A stretch of 8,584 nucleotides of DNA from Bacteroidales bacterium (GTDB lineage: Bacteria; Bacteroidota; Bacteroidia; Bacteroidales; B18-G4), in assembly GCA_023145125.1 (NCBI GenBank), contig JAGLEK010000302.1:1-8584 (forward strand), written 5' to 3'. The notes below the pieces were generated by a model. The model searched no databases. It had not been told where the DNA came from and worked only from the letters and a program-made list of their open reading frames with translations. This document shows, piece after piece, positions 1-4,925 of the stretch. Both the position numbers and the translations under genes were made by a program. Each line of letters opens with the position of its first letter. Within the stretch, counting starts at the first letter, position 1.

Positions 1-708
1 CAGCAGTGCGATCATCCCCCAAACAATATATTGAGTAATATCGTAATATGGCTTTAATCCTGTAAAAGTGCTGATCCATTCAATATACAGGTAATACTGG
101 CCTTCCAGCATATCGAAAAGGAAATAATAGGCAAACAGATAAAGATATACTGCAAAGATCCCGGCCAGTGTAACGAACATCATTCTTACAGAAAATGTTC
201 CGAAGATGACGAATGAAAGGATCAGCAACAATAAAATGAACACAGCAGGAAAGTAAAACAATGACGCAAGGGCGAGCAGAAAGGCAGCACTGAAGACATC
301 TTTTGTCGGGTCGGCTTTTCCGTACGTGTTCATGATCCTGTCGAATGCCGGTATTATGAATATGCCGGCACAAAGAACAGGGGTCATGCAAATAGCATAA
401 GGCGCCTGGCTCATCAACACGACAAAAACCAACGCTCCCAACAGGGAGTTTTTAGGCAGCAATTCATGCCTGATCAGGATAAAATTCAACAATACGGCTT
501 CCAGGAGCAATAATATTAAAGCCGGTATCGCACGAAAGACAGCGTTAGCGGGAAGCAAGCCTGACAATAAACTAAAAAGCGGGGATATACCGGTAGTCTC
601 ATGCGGCTGGCATGGGGCTGTATAAGCCCTCAGCCACAGCAAAACAGCAATGATGATCAACACCAGGTACTGTTGGTAGAAGCTTGATTTAAAAAACCTG
701 ATCAGCAA
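1..708 (-). CDS. Polytopic membrane protein, DUF6427-like (3' end outside window)
   Basis: The frame is open for 236 codons, from a TTG at 708 to the window edge, so the C-terminus is missing. The translation is strongly hydrophobic, with perhaps six or seven membrane segments (around residues 14-27, 61-80, 88-101, 103-116, 138-170 and 174-195) separated by short polar loops. A central stretch, HELLPKNSLLGALVFVVLMS (81-100), followed by a segment containing ALASLFYFPA, matches my memory of the Bacteroidota DUF6427 family, whose function is unknown. The TTG start is favoured because an in-frame TGA lies about 14 codons upstream, AGGAG sits 7 nt before the TTG, and the first in-frame ATG is only at residue 99. 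It lies 53 bp after purD on the same strand and is probably co-transcribed. In flavobacteria I recall such genes near purD, which fits. The coding call is firm; the family name is from recollection. Confidence 0.75.
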   Translation of the reverse strand, partial: MLIRFFKSSFYQQYLVLIIIAVLLWLRAYTAPCQPHETTGISPLFSLLSGLLPANAVFRAIPALILLLLEAVLLNFILIRHELLPKNSLLGALVFVVLMSQAPYAICMTPVLCAGIFIIPAFDRIMNTYGKADPTKDVFSAAFLLALASLFYFPAVFILLLLILSFVIFGTFSVRMMFVTLAGIFAVYLYLFAYYFLFDMLEGQYYLYIEWISTFTGLKPYYDITQYIVWGMIALL

Positions 709-715
709 TGTTCTA

Positions 716-720
716 CTCCT
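716..720 (-). promoter_or_regulatory. Shine-Dalgarno site AGGAG for the TTG start at 708
   Basis: On the minus strand AGGAG stands 7 nt before the TTG codon. It is the clearest Shine-Dalgarno match before any gene here; most starts in the window have none, as is usual in Bacteroidota. It decides the start of the DUF6427-like gene, which has no nearby ATG. Confidence 0.6.
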
Positions 721-761
721 ATTTTTACTTGCAATTTCAAATCATGCCATTGGCCGGGGCC

Positions 762-2045
762 CTATTCCTTGAGGTCGGCACCCAGGTCCCTGCGATAATA
801 TTTTCCTTCAAAGCTGATGGCCGAAGCATTCACATATGATTGCCGGAGCGCATCTTCAAGACTATCACTAAAAGAGGTGACAGCGATCACACGGCCACCA
901 TTGGTTACAACATTCCCATCATCATCTGCTTTTGTCCCTGCGTGAAAAATGATACTGCCTTCTACTTCATCGAGCCCATCCACGATCTTGCCTTTGTCGT
1001 AATCACCGGGATATCCACCCGATACCAGCATGATGGCAGTGGCATAACGCGGATCTGTTTCAACCTGCTCCTTGTCGAGGGTTCCGTTTCCTACACCAAT
1101 AAACAGTTTTAAGAGGTCTGACTTGATGCGGGGAATAACCGATTCTGCTTCAGGGTCCCCCATCCTCACATTATACTCGATCACAAAAGGCTCACCTTCG
1201 ACATTTATCAGGCCAAAGAATATGAATCCTTTGTATTCCAACCCCTCATCGATCAGGCCGCGCACTGTGGGCGCAATGATGCCATGCTCGACCTTCTGCA
1301 TAAACTCAGCATCAGCAAAAGGGACAGGGGACACGGAACCCATCCCACCCGTGTTCAATCCGGTATCGCCTTCGCCGATTCGCTTATAATCTTTCGCAGA
1401 CGGCAATATTTTATAGGACCTGCCATCGGTAAGGACAAAGCAGGAGATCTCTATGCCGCTCAGAAATTCTTCAATGACCACCTTACTGCTTGCAGCACCG
1501 AACTTAGCATCCCTGAGCATGGCGGTAAGTTCTGCCTCAGCTTCTTCACGGTTCCCGATGATCAGCACGCCTTTACCGGCTGCCAGGCCATCAGCTTTCA
1601 GCACATAAGGAGGGTTAACTGTTTTCAGATAGGCCAGTCCTTCGTCAAGTTCATCAGCATTGAATGTTGCATATGAAGCAGTAGGAATGTTATATTTCAT
1701 CATAAATTCCTTAGCAAAATCCTTGCTTCCTTCGAGCATGGCTGCTTCCTTCAACGGGCCGATCACCATGACATCTGCCAGTTCCGGATCTGCCTTAAAA
1801 AAATCGTGAATGCCATTTACGAGGGGGGCTTCCGGGCCAACCACCAGCATACCGACAGCTTTTGACAGCACAAAATCTTTCAGGGCGGCATAATTGTCTG
1901 TGTCGAGATTGACATTCTCGCCATGCATCGAGGTGCCGGCATTACCGGGAGCAATATACAGCCGGCCAAGCAGTGTGCTCTGAGCCAGTTTCCATGCAAG
2001 GGCGTGCTCACGTCCCCCGGATCCGATAATAAGGACATTCATCAT
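762..2045 (-). CDS. purD: Phosphoribosylamine--glycine ligase (GAR synthetase)
   Basis: PurD joins glycine to 5-phosphoribosylamine using ATP, giving glycinamide ribonucleotide, the second step of de novo purine synthesis in the cytoplasm. The 427-residue length is normal for the family. The N-terminal domain opens with MMNVLIIGSGGREHALAW, which includes the family GSGGREHA motif (8-15). The ATP-grasp part shows VLKADGLAAGKGV (148-160), NTGGMG (231-236) and the metal-binding signature EYNVRMGDPEAE (290-301). The C-terminal domain has TNGGRVIAVTS (381-391) and ends with the typical YYRRDLGAD. All key motifs are intact. Two ATG codons are adjacent (2045 and 2042); by family alignment the second may be the true start. 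It begins 5 bp after the glycosyltransferase stop, so the two are almost certainly co-transcribed. The link with a sugar transferase is probably incidental to purine synthesis. No purine riboswitch was seen upstream. Confidence 0.97.
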   Translation of the reverse strand: MMNVLIIGSGGREHALAWKLAQSTLLGRLYIAPGNAGTSMHGENVNLDTDNYAALKDFVLSKAVGMLVVGPEAPLVNGIHDFFKADPELADVMVIGPLKEAAMLEGSKDFAKEFMMKYNIPTASYATFNADELDEGLAYLKTVNPPYVLKADGLAAGKGVLIIGNREEAEAELTAMLRDAKFGAASSKVVIEEFLSGIEISCFVLTDGRSYKILPSAKDYKRIGEGDTGLNTGGMGSVSPVPFADAEFMQKVEHGIIAPTVRGLIDEGLEYKGFIFFGLINVEGEPFVIEYNVRMGDPEAESVIPRIKSDLLKLFIGVGNGTLDKEQVETDPRYATAIMLVSGGYPGDYDKGKIVDGLDEVEGSIIFHAGTKADDDGNVVTNGGRVIAVTSFSDSLEDALRQSYVNASAISFEGKYYRRDLGADLKE

Positions 2046-2050
2046 CTATT

Positions 2051-3181
2051 CTATTTAGTATTTAACACATTTTCAATGACAGACCACAGCTGGTCAGCAG
2101 AGTTTTGCCATGTAAAGAGTTTACTCCTCTCCCTCCCCTTTTCTATCATCGCTGCTCGTAATTCGGGGTCCAGGGCAACCTTTTCCAGGCCTTCAGCGAT
2201 GGACTTTACCGAAAACGGATCAACCAGCACTGCAGCATCCCCTGCCACCTCAGGCATTGAAGTAACATTGGAAGTCACTACCGGAATATCACAACGGTAG
2301 GCTTCAATGATAGGGATCCCGAAGCCTTCAAAGTAGCTCACGTAGATCATGGCAAGTGCAGAAGCAACAGCCTTATGCAAATCCTCTGCGGCCATCCTCC
2401 CGCTGAAGATCACCTCATCCCTGTTTTTCATTCCTGCATAAGCATTCTGGATCTCGCTCGTCCAGTATTTCTTATTTCCCACCACCAGAAGTTTGATATC
2501 GGTCTTGTGCGCCTCTTTAAAGTAATCAAAGGCTTGAAATAGCCTTGCCAGATTTTTCCTGGGATGCAGGGCACCCACAAATATAAAATAAGGGCAGCCT
2601 CCGCTCAGGATTTTCCTCGTTTCTTCTTTGACGGCATCGTTAACAGGCTTAAAATCTTCATTTGCACCGTTGTATACCACGCTCACCTTTTCCGGTGGAA
2701 TATCATACAGGTTCACGATATCTTTTTTGGAAAATTCGGAAACGGTTACTATCCTTCTCGCCTTTCTGGCATAGCGGGGGAAGAAATACCGGTAATATTT
2801 TCTATCCAGTACCGGGATGTCTTTGGGATAATGTTCAAAATTAAGATCGTGAAAGACCGGAATGGAAGGAACATCTGTTTTCAGAGACAGATAAGCATCC
2901 GGGGAGAGGAAGAGATCAGCCTTGATCTTTTTCAGGATGCGGGGGACCGACCATTCGAACCAGATATAATACAGCAGGGGATGACGTGCCTGCGGCCCGG
3001 CCACCATGGGGATGACATTATCAGAAAATATGAAGCGTTCGTCCCATTTACGGTCGAAGATAAAATAAAACTCATGTTCAGGGTGGGCCGTTGTGATCCT
3101 TTTCAGGGTTTCATATGCCACCCATCCTATCCCCTCCAGTTTGCCGGGGAGAAGTAATCGTGTATTTACTGCTATCTTCAA
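2051..3181 (-). CDS. GT4-family (glycosyltransferase group 1) glycosyltransferase
   Basis: This 376-residue protein has the two-Rossmann GT-B layout of retaining GT4 enzymes, which move a sugar from a nucleotide-sugar donor to a lipid-linked or glycan acceptor at the cytoplasmic face of the membrane. The N-terminal half has MKIAVNTRLL, a glycine-containing loop EGIGW (16-20), FHDLNF (110-115) and TVSEFSKKDI (146-155). The C-terminal donor domain has FVGALHPRKN (201-210), with R208 and K209 probably contacting phosphates. It also has the EX7E motif EGFGIPIIE (E285, E293), followed by SMPEVAGDAA. It most resembles the mannosyltransferase MtfB-like subgroup, but sugar and linkage cannot be read from sequence. 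The start is TTG: an in-frame TAG lies three codons upstream and the first internal ATG is at residue 59. It is first in the leftward unit, divergent from the flippase, suggesting surface-polysaccharide assembly. Confidence 0.93.
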   Translation of the reverse strand: MKIAVNTRLLLPGKLEGIGWVAYETLKRITTAHPEHEFYFIFDRKWDERFIFSDNVIPMVAGPQARHPLLYYIWFEWSVPRILKKIKADLFLSPDAYLSLKTDVPSIPVFHDLNFEHYPKDIPVLDRKYYRYFFPRYARKARRIVTVSEFSKKDIVNLYDIPPEKVSVVYNGANEDFKPVNDAVKEETRKILSGGCPYFIFVGALHPRKNLARLFQAFDYFKEAHKTDIKLLVVGNKKYWTSEIQNAYAGMKNRDEVIFSGRMAAEDLHKAVASALAMIYVSYFEGFGIPIIEAYRCDIPVVTSNVTSMPEVAGDAAVLVDPFSVKSIAEGLEKVALDPELRAAMIEKGRERSKLFTWQNSADQLWSVIENVLNTK

Positions 3182-3211
3182 ATACCCCTAATTTACAATT
3201 CTTTTCAATAT

Positions 3212-3248
3212 TTATCATAAAATCACATTGCTGGCGTTTTTATGATAA
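3212..3248. repeat. 11-bp perfect inverted repeat, possible operator
   Basis: The arms are TTATCATAAAA (3212-3222) and TTTTATGATAA (3238-3248), perfect complements separated by 15 nt. The right arm runs into the plus-strand -7 element. The arms hold only one G:C pair each and no T-run follows, so a protein-binding site is likelier than a terminator. That role is inference. Confidence 0.5.
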
Positions 3249-3253
3249 TTTTG
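3228..3253 (+). promoter_or_regulatory. Candidate promoter for the flippase gene
   Basis: TAATTTTG at 3246-3253 matches the Bacteroidota -7 consensus TAnnTTTG and predicts a start of transcription near 3259, about 45 nt before the flippase GTG. The nearest upstream TTG (3228-3230) leaves a 15-nt spacer, shorter than the roughly 19-21 nt usual for this promoter class, so the -33 element is unproven. Confidence 0.45.
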
Positions 3254-3255
3254 TA

Positions 3256-3280
3256 CAAATTTATGGTTTTTTCGTGACAA
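3256..3280 (-). promoter_or_regulatory. Candidate promoter for the glycosyltransferase-purD unit
   Basis: Read on the minus strand, TAAATTTG (3263 to 3256) matches TAnnTTTG. A TTG at 3280-3278 gives a 14-nt spacer, again short. Transcription would start near 3250, about 70 nt before the glycosyltransferase TTG. The -7 element lies head to head with the plus-strand one, 2 bp apart. Confidence 0.35.
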
Positions 3281-3302
3281 TGCCTTTGGCGGAAAGCTAT
3301 AA

Positions 3303-4796
3303 GTGAATAGCATTTTGAACGCCTTAGAATTGAAAGAGATGCAGCGGAAATTTATCACAAACCTTATTCTTTTACTTTCCCTGAACCTGTTGATAAAGCC
3401 GTTCTGGATACTTGGCATCGACCGCTCGGTACAGAACCTTGTGGGGTTGGAAGAGTATGGATTCTATTTCGTGGTATTTAATTTCTCCTTTCTATTCAAC
3501 ATATTTCTTGACCTGGGCATCACTAATTTCAATATAAGGAATATTGCCCAGCACAAGCAGCTGCTCAACAAACACTTTTCGGGCATCATTGTGATCAGGT
3601 CCCTGCTGGCGGTGCTATACATTTCCATAACCTTCACAGTTGCCCTTATCAACGGGTTTAAGGGAGAGCAGCTGTACCTGTTGGGATGGATAGCCTTCAA
3701 TCAGTTTTTGTTGTCATCCATACTTTATCTGCGCTCAAATATCAGCGGCTTGCTGATGCTGCGTACCGACAGCCTGATATCAGTACTTGACAGGGTACTC
3801 ATGATCATCTTCTGCGGAGTGCTGTTGTGGGGAAACATCACCAGCCAGCCTTTTCGCATTGAATGGTTTGTTTATGCACAGACAGCAGCATACATACTGA
3901 CAGCCATGATCGCTCTGACAATCGTGATGATAAAGGCAAAGTTCAAAAGAATTTACTGGAACTGGCCATTCTTTGTCATGATCGTAAAGCAAAGCCTTCC
4001 TTTCGCAACGCTGGTGTTCATGATGTCGTTTTACAACCGTATCGACCCGGTGCTTATAGAGAGAATTCTCCCTTCCCCTGACGGAGAGATTCAATCCGGA
4101 ATATATGCCCAGGCCTTCCGTCTTTTTGACGCTTCCAACCAGATCGCATTTCTTTTTGCGGTGTTGCTGCTACCGATCTTCTCTAACATGATCAAGAATG
4201 ACAAGCCGGTAGTACATATTGTTAAACTGGCTTTCTCACTCCTTTTCACAATATCTGTTACCGCATCGATCAGCTCATTTTTCTATTCACATGAGATCAT
4301 GTCATTGCTATACCCGGGCGAGAATATCGAGTCCACCAGGATATTCAGCATCCTCATGTTCGGTTTTATTGCTGTTTCCGGGATATATGTCTTTGGCACC
4401 CTGCTTACGGCTAACGGCAGCCTGAAACAACTTAATATCATTGCAGGATCTGCAATTGTGTTGAACCTTATCATTAACATTATCCTTATTCCCAAAATGC
4501 ACGCCCTCGGGTCTGCATATGCAAGCCTTTCGGCACAGAGTATTTCTGTTATACTGCAGGCCATCATCGTTCAGCGGATATTCAGGTTCAAGCTGAACTT
4601 CCCGTACCTGGGCTCCCTGCTCATCTTTGCCCTGGCCATGGCAGTTGCCGCACATTTCAGCAAACAGTTACCTTTCGATTGGTATATTAACCTGATCTTA
4701 CTACTTGCTGTTGCTTTTGTTTTGTCATCCATTCTCCGGCTGTTCAGCATCAAAAGCTTCATCAGTATCATCAGGGAAAGGGAACTTCCTGAGTAG
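3303..4796 (+). CDS. Wzx-like polysaccharide flippase (MATE/MviN superfamily)
   Basis: A 497-residue, highly hydrophobic protein with around 12-14 predicted membrane helices, matching oligosaccharide flippases (COG2244 type) that move undecaprenyl-linked repeat units from the cytoplasmic to the periplasmic face. Visible marks are an N-terminal polar-amphipathic stretch RSVQNLVGLEEYGFYF (41-56) before a helix ending FLDLGITNFNIRN (68-80), the mid-protein GIYAQAFRLFDASNQ (266-280), and a C-terminal half with LTANGSLKQLNII (368-380) and HALGSAYASLSAQ (400-412). These agree with Bacteroidota Wzx-type proteins; lipid II or O-unit specificity cannot be told from sequence. The GTG at 3303 directly follows an in-frame TAA (3300-3302); the alternative is ATG at 3339 (residue 13), giving 485 residues and starting MQRKFITNL, which may suit the family better. 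It is divergent from the glycosyltransferase and upstream of the co-polymerase and ligase. Confidence 0.93.
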   Translation: MNSILNALELKEMQRKFITNLILLLSLNLLIKPFWILGIDRSVQNLVGLEEYGFYFVVFNFSFLFNIFLDLGITNFNIRNIAQHKQLLNKHFSGIIVIRSLLAVLYISITFTVALINGFKGEQLYLLGWIAFNQFLLSSILYLRSNISGLLMLRTDSLISVLDRVLMIIFCGVLLWGNITSQPFRIEWFVYAQTAAYILTAMIALTIVMIKAKFKRIYWNWPFFVMIVKQSLPFATLVFMMSFYNRIDPVLIERILPSPDGEIQSGIYAQAFRLFDASNQIAFLFAVLLLPIFSNMIKNDKPVVHIVKLAFSLLFTISVTASISSFFYSHEIMSLLYPGENIESTRIFSILMFGFIAVSGIYVFGTLLTANGSLKQLNIIAGSAIVLNLIINIILIPKMHALGSAYASLSAQSISVILQAIIVQRIFRFKLNFPYLGSLLIFALAMAVAAHFSKQLPFDWYINLILLLAVAFVLSSILRLFSIKSFISIIRERELPE

Positions 4797-4865
4797 GATC
4801 ATGCAATAATAATTGAAAAGTGTTGCGCCCTACACAATAAAATAAGGCCTCATACCTTTAATGAA

Positions 4866-4896
4866 TTGGTGCATTGAAATAATTTCCCTAATTTTG
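4866..4896 (+). promoter_or_regulatory. Bacteroidota-type promoter for the co-polymerase gene
   Basis: TTG (4866-4868), a 20-nt spacer and TAATTTTG (4889-4896) match the Bacteroidota housekeeping sigma consensus TTG / TAnnTTTG with normal spacing. Transcription is expected near 4903, leaving a short AT-rich leader of about 20-25 nt before the ATG at 4926 and no Shine-Dalgarno. The co-polymerase and downstream ligase can therefore be transcribed independently of the flippase. No convincing terminator separates the flippase from this site, so read-through is also possible. Confidence 0.7.
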
Positions 4897-4925
4897 CCCC
4901 CTTTGTATAATATATTAGTAATAAT

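Larger units (their letters stand above)
3182..3302. promoter_or_regulatory. Divergent AT-rich control region between glycosyltransferase and flippase
   Basis: This short gap must hold the control signals for both directions. It contains an 11-bp perfect inverted repeat (3212-3248) and a 20-bp near-palindrome (3245-3264). The palindrome carries a Bacteroidota -7 element on each strand: TAATTTTG on plus (3246-3253) and TAAATTTG on minus (3263-3256). Near the flippase end, GGCGGAAAG (3288-3296) is a weak ribosome-binding candidate. Confidence 0.6.

Noticed and set aside
80..391. Minus-strand open frame of 103 codons, Cys/His-rich
   Set aside because: It overlaps, in another frame, the 236-codon hydrophobic DUF6427-like frame, which has a good start and coherent membrane helices. 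The Cys/His-rich translation is typical of a shadow frame.
2564..3157. Plus-strand open frame of 197 codons opposite the glycosyltransferase
   Set aside because: It is antisense to a complete GT4 gene with intact motifs, has no recognisable domain and has no promoter.
4772..4796. Hairpin TCAGG...CCTGA at the end of the flippase gene as a terminator
   Set aside because: The stem is only 5 bp before a bulge, lies inside the coding end and has no T-run after it.
4819..4836. GTGT...ACAC stem in the gap after the flippase
   Set aside because: A 4-bp stem with an 8-nt loop and no T-tract is too weak to call a terminator.
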